From positions 1 through 64,000 of the forward strand of contig BQMO01000001.1 in NCBI GenBank assembly GCA_022180725.1: a stretch of 64,000 nucleotides of DNA, written 5' to 3'. Within the stretch, counting starts at the first letter, position 1. Every line of letters starts with the position of its first letter. The translations under genes were made by a program, and so were the position numbers. This stretch comes from Phycisphaerae bacterium (GTDB taxonomy: Bacteria > Planctomycetota > Phycisphaerae > Phycisphaerales > UBA1924). The notes under the pieces are model-generated. The model ran no database searches. It saw nothing but the letters and a program-made list of their open reading frames with translations, and was not told the origin of the DNA. Positions 15,893-24,600 of the stretch are shown one piece after another.

Positions 15893-18371
15893 GCAGGCCG
15901 TCACCCCTTGCACGCACTGCGGCACGCCGACGCCGAGCGTGGGCGTCGCGCTGGGTATCCATGTCTTCTGCTGCCGTGGATGCGAGGCCGCCTACGCCCT
16001 CATCACCACCTGCGGGCTGGACCGCTTCTACGCCTTGCGCAACGCCGCGGACACGCGCCCCGTCACCAACGCGCCGCACGACTTCGCAGCCTTCGACACC
16101 GAAGACTTCCGCCGGCGGCACGTCCGCACCGTCGCGCCAGGAGCCCTCGAAGCCGACTTCCTGATCGCTTCGATGCACTGCGGGGGGTGCGTCTACCTGC
16201 TCGAACGTCTCCCGCGGCTGGTGCCCGGCGTCGAGGAAGCCCGCGTCAACCTCCACCGCGGTGTGCTCCGCGTGCGCTGGCGCGACGACGCCGTGGCGCT
16301 GTCCGCCATCGCCCGCGTGCTCGACGCGCTGGGCTACACGCCGCGCCCGCCAGACCCGACGGCGCGGCACGCCGCCCGCACGCAGGACGAGCGCCGCGAA
16401 CTGGTCCGCCTCGGGGTCGCCGCGGCGTGCGCCGGCAACGCCATGATCTACGCCGTCGCGCTCTACGCCGGCGCTTTCGAGGGCATCGACCACGCCCACG
16501 CCACGCTCTTTCGATACCTGAGCCTCGCCGTGACGGCGGTCGCGCTCGCGTGGCCCGGTCGGGTCTTTTTCCGCAACGCCTGGGCCGCCCTCCGCACGCG
16601 CACGCCTCACCTCGACCTGCCGATCACCCTGGCGCTCGTCGCCGGGGCGGTGTGGAGCGTGATCTCGACTCTCCGCGGCGAGGGCGAGGTCTACTTCGAC
16701 TCCCTCAGCGTGCTGGTCTTCGTGCTCCTCGCCGGGCGTCTGCTCCAGCGTCGCCGCCAACAGGCCGGGAGCGATGCCGTCGAGTCGCTCTTCTCTCTCA
16801 CGCCGCCCTCGGCCCGCAAGGCCACGCCCGAGGGGCTGGCCGTCGTCTCCGCCGATTCGCTCGTCGCCGGGGATGAAGTCGAGGTCCGCGCGGGCGACTC
16901 GTTCCCCGCGGACGGCTTGATCCTCGCCGGCTCGTCGGCCGTGGATCAATCGTTGATGACCGGCGAATCACGTCCGGCGCAGGTTGCGAGGGGCGATGCC
17001 GTGCTCGCCGGCACGGTGAACCTGACCGACGCCGTCCGCGTGCGCGTCGAGCGGTCGGGCGAGGCCACGCGCCTGGCGGGGCTGGTGCGCCTGCTCGAGG
17101 ACGCCGCCCGTCGCAAGGCCCCCATCGTCCTGCTCGCCGACCGGCTCACCGGAATCTTCATGGTCGGCATGCTCTCCCTCGCCGCCCTCGCCGCGGGCGC
17201 GTACCTCTTCATCGATCCCGCCCGCGCCGTCGAGCGGGCCGTTGCGCTCCTGGTCGTCACCTGCCCCTGCGCCCTCGGGCTGGCCACCCCGCTCACGCTC
17301 ACGGTCGCCCTCGGCCGCGCCGCCCGCCGCGGATTGCTCATCAAGGGCGCCGACACGCTCGAACACGTCGCCAACGCACGCACGATTCTTCTCGACAAGA
17401 CGGGAACCATCACGCTGGGCCGGCCCACGGTCGTCCGCTGGGTGGGCGACGAATCCCTGCGCCCCGCCGTCGCCTCGCTCGAATCCCGCCTCGCGCACCC
17501 CATCGCCCGCGCCCTGTGCGAGGGAATCACGGTGCCCCCACACCTCCGCGACGCCGCCGACGTACACCACACCACGGGCGGCGGGTGTCGGGGTGTCGTC
17601 GGCGGGCACGCGCTGATCGTCGGCAGCCCCGCCTTTGTTCGAGGCAGTACGCGGCACACGGACACACCCTGTGCCCGGGCGCTGCTCGCCGAGGCCGCGA
17701 AGGCCGCCCGTGAAGGACTGACGCCCGTGCTCATCGCCGCCGCCGACGAACCCGCGGCCCTTGCCCTGCTGGGCGACGCCGTCCGCCCCGATGCCGCCGT
17801 TGCCGTGCAAACCCTTCACCAACTCGGGTTCACTGTCGGCATCCTCTCGGGCGACCATCCCGAGGTCGTGGCCACGGTCGCTCGGGTGGTGGGTATCGAC
17901 CCCGCGCTGGCGCGAGGCGGACTATCACCCGAACAGAAACTGGCGTACGTCCGTGCCCGAGCCGCCGACGAAGCCGTGATCTTCGTGGGCGATGGGGTGA
18001 ACGACGCCGCGGCCCTCGCCGCCGCCCAGGTCGGCGTCGCCGTGCACGGCGGGGCCGAGGCCGCCCTCGCCGCCGCCGACGTGTACGCGTCCAAGCCCGG
18101 GCTCTCGCCCCTGGTCGATCTGATTGAGGGCGGACGCCTGACGATGCGGACCATCCGCCGGAACTTGGCCGCGTCCTTCATCTACAACATTCTCGCGGTC
18201 ATCGGCACGCTCGCCGGGTTTATCACCCCGCTCCTTGCGGCCCTCATCATGCCGATGAGTTCCATCACCGTGCTTTCCATCGCGCTCCGCGGGGCAGCCT
18301 TTACCGATCGTGTTCGCCGTCCGGCCACTCGCACGGAGCCTACCCCGAAAGGAGGCCCCGCATGGGCGTGA
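15882..18371 (+). CDS. ccoI: Copper-exporting P-type ATPase CcoI/FixI for cbb3 oxidase assembly
   Basis: 829 residues. An N-terminal Cys-rich segment (CTHCGTP...FCCRGCEAAY) resembles the FixI zinc-finger-like region. A heavy-metal-associated domain follows with MHCGGC (Met98-Cys103). TGES is in the actuator domain, CPC (461-463) in the metal-binding membrane helix, DKTGT with the phosphorylated Asp505, and GDGVNDA in the hinge; SRLAHP stands where the HP locus is expected. It should deliver Cu to the periplasm for insertion into CcoN, as CcoI/CtpA do, rather than for copper resistance. It overlaps the SafE-like gene by 11 bases and ccoS by 10. Confidence 0.93.
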   Translation: MPPEQAVTPCTHCGTPTPSVGVALGIHVFCCRGCEAAYALITTCGLDRFYALRNAADTRPVTNAPHDFAAFDTEDFRRRHVRTVAPGALEADFLIASMHCGGCVYLLERLPRLVPGVEEARVNLHRGVLRVRWRDDAVALSAIARVLDALGYTPRPPDPTARHAARTQDERRELVRLGVAAACAGNAMIYAVALYAGAFEGIDHAHATLFRYLSLAVTAVALAWPGRVFFRNAWAALRTRTPHLDLPITLALVAGAVWSVISTLRGEGEVYFDSLSVLVFVLLAGRLLQRRRQQAGSDAVESLFSLTPPSARKATPEGLAVVSADSLVAGDEVEVRAGDSFPADGLILAGSSAVDQSLMTGESRPAQVARGDAVLAGTVNLTDAVRVRVERSGEATRLAGLVRLLEDAARRKAPIVLLADRLTGIFMVGMLSLAALAAGAYLFIDPARAVERAVALLVVTCPCALGLATPLTLTVALGRAARRGLLIKGADTLEHVANARTILLDKTGTITLGRPTVVRWVGDESLRPAVASLESRLAHPIARALCEGITVPPHLRDAADVHHTTGGGCRGVVGGHALIVGSPAFVRGSTRHTDTPCARALLAEAAKAAREGLTPVLIAAADEPAALALLGDAVRPDAAVAVQTLHQLGFTVGILSGDHPEVVATVARVVGIDPALARGGLSPEQKLAYVRARAADEAVIFVGDGVNDAAALAAAQVGVAVHGGAEAALAAADVYASKPGLSPLVDLIEGGRLTMRTIRRNLAASFIYNILAVIGTLAGFITPLLAALIMPMSSITVLSIALRGAAFTDRVRRPATRTEPTPKGGPAWA

Positions 18372-18511
18372 TCTACGTCATGGTGCCCGCGGCGTTGCTC
18401 TTCGCCGTCGCCGCCGTAGCCGCCTTTATCTGGGCCGCTCGCTCCGGGCAGTTCGACGACGCCGACACCCCGCCGGTGCGCATCCTGCACGACGACGACC
18501 CCTCGCCATGA
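18362..18511 (+). CDS. ccoS: CcoS/FixS cbb3 oxidase maturation protein
   Basis: 49 residues, overlapping the ccoI end by 10 bases. GVIYVMVPAALLFAVAAVAA then FIWAARSGQFDD is the FixS signature: one helix followed by W-x(3)-GQFDD, then DTPPVRIL and an acidic tail. CcoS is needed for haem and copper insertion into CcoN in studied species. A GGAGG site lies just upstream. The metallophosphoesterase gene converges on it with a single base between stops, so no terminator fits there. Confidence 0.92.
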   Translation: MGVIYVMVPAALLFAVAAVAAFIWAARSGQFDDADTPPVRILHDDDPSP

Positions 18512-18512
18512 T

Positions 18513-19493
18513 CTACACACGCGCGGCGCGTGGCACGACGAACTTCCGTGCGCCGTCGTCGAAGACCAGTTCGGCCTCGGGCCAGCGCAACGCCGCCAGC
18601 CGACCCAGTTCGGCGCCGCTCGATCCGCTTCGACGATTCTGCGAACGCCACCCCACCGAATAGTCAATGCACATTGCCCGACTCGGCCCGAGCCATTCGG
18701 TGTCGGCGTACCCCGCAAAGATCGGCGGCCCCGCCTTCACCGGGATCCGCCAGTAGTGACCAAACACCACCGCCGGCACGTCCGTGTACCGTTCCCACCA
18801 CGCCTCGCGCTGCTGCGTACGGACGACCCCCCCGGCCTCGAACGGCGCGGGGGCCAGGTACTCCGGCCCGCTCGTCACGAGTTTCATCGGGTTCTCGTTC
18901 TGGAGCGCCAACTCCATCGCGATCGGATCAGGCCGGCCCTCGAACCGCGCCCGGATCGCGTCGCGGTGCTTCACGTGCGCCCGCACCGGGTCGTCCTCGC
19001 TGCGAAGCCGCGCCAGTGCCGCATCGTCCCAGTACGCATGCACCACGCGCAGGTCCGGGCGATGCAGCGCCACCGGAAACCCGCGCAGCACCCCGAGCAG
19101 TTCCTCACGCTCGGCATCCGCCGTCACCCGCCGCTCACCCTCCTGCACCGGCCCGTGCCCGAAGAGCCACGAATTTTCCTTTCGCTGTCGCCCAATGACC
19201 GCGTTGAAGTCGTGGTTGCCCATCACCGCCAGCGCGCCCCCGTGCGCCATGGTGCGTGCCACCAGCCGGACCACTCCGGGGCTGTCCGGCCCGCGGTCGA
19301 TCAGATCCCCCACGAAGATCAGCCGCCGTCCGCGCGGGTGCACGCCGCCCTCGTCGTACCCCAGGTGCGTCATCAGCGCTCGCAGCGCCCCGATCTCCCC
19401 ATGCACGTCGCCGACAATATCCAGCGGTCCTTCGGGCAGTTCACCGACCGCGTGCCAGACCCTGTCCAAGGCGTCGATCCGCGTATGTTCCAT
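18513..19493 (-). CDS. Calcineurin-like metallophosphoesterase
   Basis: 326 residues; of the two adjacent ATGs (19493 and 19496), 19493 is better spaced from the GGAGGAGA site. Metal and catalytic motifs are DIVGDVHGEI, VGDLIDRGPDS and VMGNHDFNAV near the N-terminus, then VFGHYWRIP and DYSVGW with the late His/Asp. The order GDxHG, GDxxDRG, GNHD is that of PPP-type phosphatases and ApaH/PrpE-like enzymes. It could hydrolyse diadenosine polyphosphates or phosphoproteins; the substrate is unknown. It is monocistronic, with tRNA-Glu upstream on the same strand. Confidence 0.82.
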   Translation of the reverse strand: MEHTRIDALDRVWHAVGELPEGPLDIVGDVHGEIGALRALMTHLGYDEGGVHPRGRRLIFVGDLIDRGPDSPGVVRLVARTMAHGGALAVMGNHDFNAVIGRQRKENSWLFGHGPVQEGERRVTADAEREELLGVLRGFPVALHRPDLRVVHAYWDDAALARLRSEDDPVRAHVKHRDAIRARFEGRPDPIAMELALQNENPMKLVTSGPEYLAPAPFEAGGVVRTQQREAWWERYTDVPAVVFGHYWRIPVKAGPPIFAGYADTEWLGPSRAMCIDYSVGWRSQNRRSGSSGAELGRLAALRWPEAELVFDDGARKFVVPRAARV

Positions 19494-19559
19494 CATTCTC
19501 CTCCAGCCGATCGGCGCGAATGTAAGGCCCGCCGTGCGCTTCCACGCACGGCGAGCCAA

Positions 19560-19634
19560 TGACCCCAAGGGGATTCGAACCCCTGTTTTCAGGATGAGAA
19601 CCTGACGTCCTAGACCGGGCTAGACGATGGGGCC
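19560..19634 (-). tRNA. tRNA-Glu (anticodon CTC)
   Basis: Acceptor GGCCCCA pairs with TGGGGTC, D-arm GTCTAGCCCGGTCTAGGAC, anticodon stem TCAGG/CCTGA with loop TTCTCAT (anticodon CTC), T-arm AGGGG TTCGAAT CCCCT, discriminator A. CCA is not encoded. A TTGACC-16-TATCTT promoter lies upstream. Confidence 0.92.
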
Positions 19635-19662
19635 ATTCGCGGCCGTCAGGCTTCGCGACGGA

Positions 19663-19690
19663 AAGATAGCCCCACCCAACCCAAGGTCAA
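19663..19690 (-). promoter_or_regulatory. Candidate promoter of tRNA-Glu
   Basis: Minus strand TTGACC (19685-19690), 16-base spacer, TATCTT (19663-19668), about 29 bases before the tRNA 5' end. Confidence 0.55.
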
Positions 19691-19723
19691 CACGCCTCCC
19701 ATGGCCCACGTTGTTCGGCACGG

Positions 19724-20029
19724 TCAGGCACCTTCGGCCGGGGCCAACTGACGGCGGACCTGCGACAGGGCGTAGACCGCGGCCTCATCCGCCGATTGCC
19801 CCACCACCGCCCCGCGGGCGTTCCCCGCCGCGTCGGTCCACTCGGCCCGGTAGCAATCGAACAACTGCACGTGCCTCACGTTCAGGCTCAACCCGTGCTC
19901 GGCGAAGGTCCGAACGACCTCCTCGCGCGTGGGGTAAGGCCTGCCGAACGGGTCACGAGGCAGCGCCTTGGGTTCGTGCATCGTCCACCCGGTCTGATAC
20001 AACGCATCGACTGCGAAATCCAGGCCCAT
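19724..20029 (-). CDS. Hypothetical protein
   Basis: 101 residues from the ATG at 20029, which is spaced from AAAGG better than the ATG at 20038. Sequence: MGLDFAVDALYQTGW, then REEVVRTFAEHGLSLNVRHV and AVVGQSADEAAVYALSQVRR. No signal peptide, helix or metal motif is visible; a small soluble domain with a C-terminal helix is likely. I do not recognise the family. It sits alone between the CPBP protease and tRNA-Glu genes. Confidence 0.6.
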   Translation of the reverse strand: MGLDFAVDALYQTGWTMHEPKALPRDPFGRPYPTREEVVRTFAEHGLSLNVRHVQLFDCYRAEWTDAAGNARGAVVGQSADEAAVYALSQVRRQLAPAEGA

Positions 20030-20106
20030 GACGACCATCCTTTCGCATGCCGCGGCGGCTTCCCGCGCCGCGCTGAATCACACCCGCCATGATAGCACGC
20101 CGCCCG

Positions 20107-20859
20107 CTAGGGGTACGGGAACGCCAGCAGCACCACCGTGTCGTACAACGCGTGCGTCACCACCACAACCCCAAACCCGCGCGTCAGGAACACGATCGAG
20201 AAGTACGCCCCCGCGACGGCGAAGAACATCATGGCCCGCGCCGTCATGGCCACGCCCATCGGCGGGTAGAAGTGGTGCAACAGCACGAATGCACCCGCCG
20301 AGATCACCACCGCGATGCCGTTCGCCATCCGATCCTTCAGGCGGAGCAGGTCTACCAGCACGAAGTGCGCCGCGGAGATCAGCAGCAAGCGGAAGATCAG
20401 TTCCTCGTAGATGCCCGCACCGATCGCCACCGTCAGCCGCGCTTCCCACGAGGACGGCGCGACCACACCGGCCATCGCGGGCGTCCGCCCGGCAAGCACC
20501 AGACTGAACACCAGCAGCGGCACCGCCCACACGCATGATTCCAGCCCCATGCCCACCAGCACCCAGGGCCGAGGTTTTCCGGGGTCGCGCAGCATCAGAT
20601 GCCAAATGAGCAGCACCACCACGACAAGGATCGGCGGCGCGTGAAGCCCCGCCGCGCCGAAGGCCTCGAAGAACGCCGCGAACAGCCGCCGGGCTCCCAG
20701 CACCGCCTCGCCGCTCCCCTGCCCGGAGAGGTACACGATCGACCCGATCTCGTACGCGATCAGCAACGGGAGCAGGAAGAGCAGCACATGCAGCGGGCGC
20801 GTCGCCGCCAGCGAGTAGGGCGACGACAGCGTGTAGCGCGGGGCCTGACCGTGCGGCAT
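20107..20859 (-). CDS. CPBP family intramembrane metalloprotease
   Basis: 250 residues with about seven helices. The three CPBP (Abi/Rce1-like) motifs are present: YEELIFRLLL (EExxxR), LLHHFYPP (conserved His), and VVVTHALYD (second His plus Asp). Members are membrane glutamate proteases that process prenylated proteins or bacteriocins, or act as immunity factors. The start at 20859 gives MPHGQAPRY before the first helix; an open frame continues to 20922 without family sequence. Nothing beside it suggests a substrate. It lies downstream of rpsT but the rpsT terminator separates them. Confidence 0.8.
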   Translation of the reverse strand: MPHGQAPRYTLSSPYSLAATRPLHVLLFLLPLLIAYEIGSIVYLSGQGSGEAVLGARRLFAAFFEAFGAAGLHAPPILVVVVLLIWHLMLRDPGKPRPWVLVGMGLESCVWAVPLLVFSLVLAGRTPAMAGVVAPSSWEARLTVAIGAGIYEELIFRLLLISAAHFVLVDLLRLKDRMANGIAVVISAGAFVLLHHFYPPMGVAMTARAMMFFAVAGAYFSIVFLTRGFGVVVVTHALYDTVVLLAFPYP

Positions 20860-20923
20860 GCGGGCGGAGCGTATGGAACTTCTGTGCTCGTTCGCCCGAC
20901 AGGGTCGCCGTGTGCGCAGCAAA

Positions 20924-20944
20924 AAGGCCCCCGGCGGGGGCCTT
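20924..20944 (-). terminator. Rho-independent terminator of rpsT
   Basis: Perfect 9-bp stem AAGGCCCCC with a three-base loop, followed on the minus strand by a T5 run (the AAAAA at 20921-20925 on the plus strand). Confidence 0.85.
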
Positions 20945-20966
20945 GCTTCATGTCATCACGCCATGT

Positions 20967-21242
20967 TCAGGCCTTGGCGGCCTTCTTGGCCTTCACGCGG
21001 GCCGAGAGACGGCTCTTGCGCCGATCGGCCTGGTTCTTGTGGATCACGCCCTTGGCCGCCGAGCGGTCGAGCACGCGCGACACCTTCTTGAACGCCTCGG
21101 CCGCCTGGGCCGCCGTCCCGTGCAGCAACGTCTCGTTCAACGCCTTCATCGCCTCGCGCAGGGTATTGAGCCGCCAGCGGTTGCGGGCGCGGTGCTTGAC
21201 GTTCTGACGGATGCGCTTCTTCGCGGTACGGGAATGGGCCAT
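20967..21242 (-). CDS. rpsT: 30S ribosomal protein S20
   Basis: 91 residues, Lys/Arg-rich. MAHSRTAKKRIRQNVKHRAR is the S20 N-terminal helix that threads into 16S rRNA, and GVIHKNQADRRKSRLSARV is the conserved C-terminal helix. An AAGGAT site and the ATG at 21242 are clear. It is transcribed alone, with its own terminator at 20924-20944, divergent from tRNA-Arg. Confidence 0.95.
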   Translation of the reverse strand: MAHSRTAKKRIRQNVKHRARNRWRLNTLREAMKALNETLLHGTAAQAAEAFKKVSRVLDRSAAKGVIHKNQADRRKSRLSARVKAKKAAKA

Positions 21243-21341
21243 GATGATCCTTGTGCAGTCTTCCGGGGGCGGCGACCGCCGCGCCGGGCCTGAATCGTTG
21301 CACCTTCCCGCCCGGAATCAAGCCCGCCCAGGAATGCCCCC

Positions 21342-21370
21342 TTGTCCACGCCCCACCGCCGCCGTATCGT
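21342..21370 (+). promoter_or_regulatory. Candidate promoter of tRNA-Arg
   Basis: TTGTCC (21342-21347), 17-base spacer, TATCGT (21365-21370), 24 bases before the tRNA 5' end at 21395. Confidence 0.5.
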
Positions 21371-21394
21371 TGGTCCCGGCCCGACCGGGCCTGT

Positions 21395-21468
21395 GCGGGC
21401 GTAGCTCAATTGGATAGAGCATCTGACTACGGATCAGAAGGTTGGGGGTTCGAGTCCCTCCGCCCGTG
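21395..21468 (+). tRNA. tRNA-Arg (anticodon ACG)
   Basis: Acceptor GCGGGCG pairs with CGCCCGT (one G-T end pair), D-arm GCTCAATTGGATAGAGC, anticodon stem TCTGA/TCAGA with loop CTACGGA (anticodon ACG, probably edited to ICG), T-arm GGGGG TTCGAGT CCCTC, discriminator G. CCA is not encoded. Confidence 0.93.
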
Positions 21469-21478
21469 CTTGCCGTCG

Positions 21479-21507
21479 CCCCCGCGATCCCTTCGCGGGG
21501 GTTTTTT
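21479..21507 (+). terminator. Rho-independent terminator after tRNA-Arg
   Basis: CCCCCGCGA / TCGCGGGGG stem of 9 bp, TCCCT loop, followed directly by six T residues. Confidence 0.92.
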
Positions 21508-21624
21508 GTTGCCAAGGAACCGCCGGAAACGCGGCCCGGCCTCATCCCCATAACAGCCCATAGTGGGCCTCTGGTACACTCCCCGCCCTTTGCCCTGTTC
21601 TCCCACACTCTCAGGAGACTTTGC

Positions 21625-24600
21625 GTGAGCGCACCTCGTGGTTTCTGTGTCGTCGCCCTGACCCTCGCCCATGCCCTGAGCGCTTCGGGACAGACCGCTC
21701 CGAACGCCGGCATGCTCCGCTGGCCCGACGTGTCCGCCACGCACGTCGTCTTCTCGTACGCCAACGACCTGTGGATCGTGCCCAAGACCGGCGGGCAGGC
21801 CCAGCCGCTGGCCTCCCCCCCCGGGCAGGAGCAGTTCCCCCGCTTCAGCCCCGACGGTTCCACCATCGCCTTCGTCGGCAACTACGAGGGAAACCGCGAC
21901 CTTTACACCATCGCCGCCTCGGGAGGTGTTCCCACGCGCATCACCTTCCACCCCGCCGCCGAAGCCCTCTGCGACTGGACGCCCGACGGCAAGTCGCTCA
22001 TGTTCCTGAGCAACGGATTGTCGGGCCTCGGAAGGCAGACGTGGGCCTTCACCGTGCCCGCCTCGGGCGGCATGTACGACAAACTCCCCGTGCCGTACAG
22101 CGGCTTCGGCGCGATCTCGCCCGACGGCCAATGGCTCGCCTACACGCCGCACTCCACCGACACGCGCACCTGGAAGCGCTATCGCGGGGGCATGGCCACC
22201 GACCTCTGGCTTTTCAACCTCAAGACCAACGCCAGCGATCGCATCACCGACTGGGAAGGCACGGACACGTTGCCCATGTGGATACCCGTGGGCGATGGGA
22301 AGGTGGTGTACTACCTCTCCGACGCCGGGCCGGAGCATCGCCTGAACCTCTGGTCGTACACGCTCGCGACGCGTCAGCGGCGGCAGGTGACGAACTTCAC
22401 GAACGACGACGTGCGCTGGCCCAGCATGGGCCCCGGCAGCGCGGGCAAGGGCGAGATCGTCTTTCAACTCGGCGCCAAACTCATGCTCCTCGACCTGGCC
22501 TCGGGTAAGTCCGCCGAGGTCAAGGTGACGATCCCCGGTGACCGCCCGAAGATCAAGCCCCGCCGGGTCGACGGCGGGGACTACCTCGTGAGCGCCTCGA
22601 TTTCTCCCGGCGCCAAGCGCGTCGCGGTGGAGGCGCGGGGCGAGGTCTGGTCCGTGCCCGCGAAGGAGGGCGTGATCCGCAACCTCACGCAGTCGCCGGC
22701 CGTCGCCGAACGCAATCCCGCCTGGAGCCCCGACGGCAAGTGGATCGCGTACTTCTCCGATGCCTCGGGCGAGTACGAACTGTGGGTGCGTCCTTCCGAC
22801 GCCAAGCCGCCCGAGGAAAAGAAAGACGGCAAGAAGGAGGAGAAGAAAGACGCCGCGGACGCGCCCAAGAGCGACGACGCCGATGCGAAATCTGTCGAAC
22901 CTCCCGCGACGGCGGAGCCTGAATCCGCCACCGCCCCGGCGCCGCGCAAACTCACGAACCTCGGCCCGGGCTTCCGCTTCAACCCGCTCTGGTCGCCGAA
23001 CTCCAAGTTCATCGCCTTCACCGACGCGGGCGGCCGCGTCTTCGTGACCACCGTCGAGACCGGCGAGACCCGCGAACTCGACAAGGACCCCTGGATGAAC
23101 CAGCCGGGCATGTCCTGGTCGCACGACTCGGCCTGGCTTGCCTATGACCGCGCCGAGGACGCCACAGCATCACAGGCCATTTGGGTACTCAACGTCGCCT
23201 CGGGCGAGAAGCACCGCGTGACCAGCGGCATGTTCGCCGCGGCCTCCCCCGCCTTCGACCGCAAGGGCGACTTCCTGTTCTACCGAACCGCTTCCGCCGT
23301 CAACAACCCGGAATACTCCGACCTCGACACCACCTACGCCTACCGCGCCAGCGAGATGATCAACATGCTCCCGCTGCGCACCGACGTGAAGAACCCCTTC
23401 CTCCCCAAGAGCGACGAGGAAACGTACAAGAAGGACGAACCCAAGAAGGCCGACGCCAAGAAAGAAGACACGAAGGACGAGAAGAAGGATGAACCCAAGG
23501 ACGCGGCCCCCGACGACGGCGTGACGGGCACCTGGTCGGCCACGGCCAAGGGCCCGACCCCCGAACTCGCCGCGGGCCTCTCCTTCAGCATCTCGCTCAC
23601 ACTCGCGCCCGACGGCTCACTGACAGGCTCGGTCTCGAGCGCCATGGGCAGCGGCGCGGTCACCGGCACGTTCGACAAGGCCAGCGGCGAGGTCACCTTC
23701 TCCGCCACGGTCGGGCAGATGCCCATCGTCTTCAAGGGCAAGGTCGCCGGCGGCGAGGCCTCGGGCACCTGGTCGGCCGGGCAGTTGCAGGGCGACTGGA
23801 CCGCCAAGCGCACCAGCACCAAGGCCGGCGACAACGGCAAGCCCGCCGACGAAAAGAAGTCTGAACCCGCCAAGGACGTGGTCATCCACTTCGAGGGCAT
23901 CGAGGCGCGCGCCATCCAACTCCCGATCGCACCGGGCAACTTCGGGAGCCTCGCCGTCGCCGACGGGGACAAACTCCTCTTCGCCCGCAACGCCTCGCGC
24001 GGCGGGGGCGGCGACAACGGCCTTCGTATCTACAACTACCTCGACGACGACCGCGAGGAAAAGGCCGTGACGGCGGGCGGGGGGTGGGAACTCTCCGCCG
24101 ACGGCAAGAAACTCCTCGTCGTTCGCGGGCGGAGCGTGGTCATTCACGACGCCTCGGCGGGCGGGGGCAAGGCCCAGAACGTCGCCACGCGCAACCTGAC
24201 CACCGTGATCGACCCGCGCGAGGAATGGAACCAGATCTTCACCGATGCCTGGCGCATCATGCGCGACTACTTCTACGAGCCGACGATGCACGGCGTGGAC
24301 TGGGCCGCCATGAAGGCCCACTACGGCGCCATGATCCCCGACGCCGCCTCGCGCGAAGACCTCAACTGGATCATCGCCGAGATGATCTCCGAACTCAACG
24401 TTGGGCACGCCTACCTGGGCAACCCCGGCGATGTCGAAGGCCAGCCCGGCATGGGCGTCGGCCTGCTCGGGTGCGACTTCGCGCTCGACACGTCCGGCCC
24501 GACGCCCGCGTTCAGGATCACCCGCATCTACCGCGGCGGGCCGTGGGACGCCGACGCCGTCGGCCCGCTCGCCCAGCCCGGCGTCAACGCGAAGGAAGGC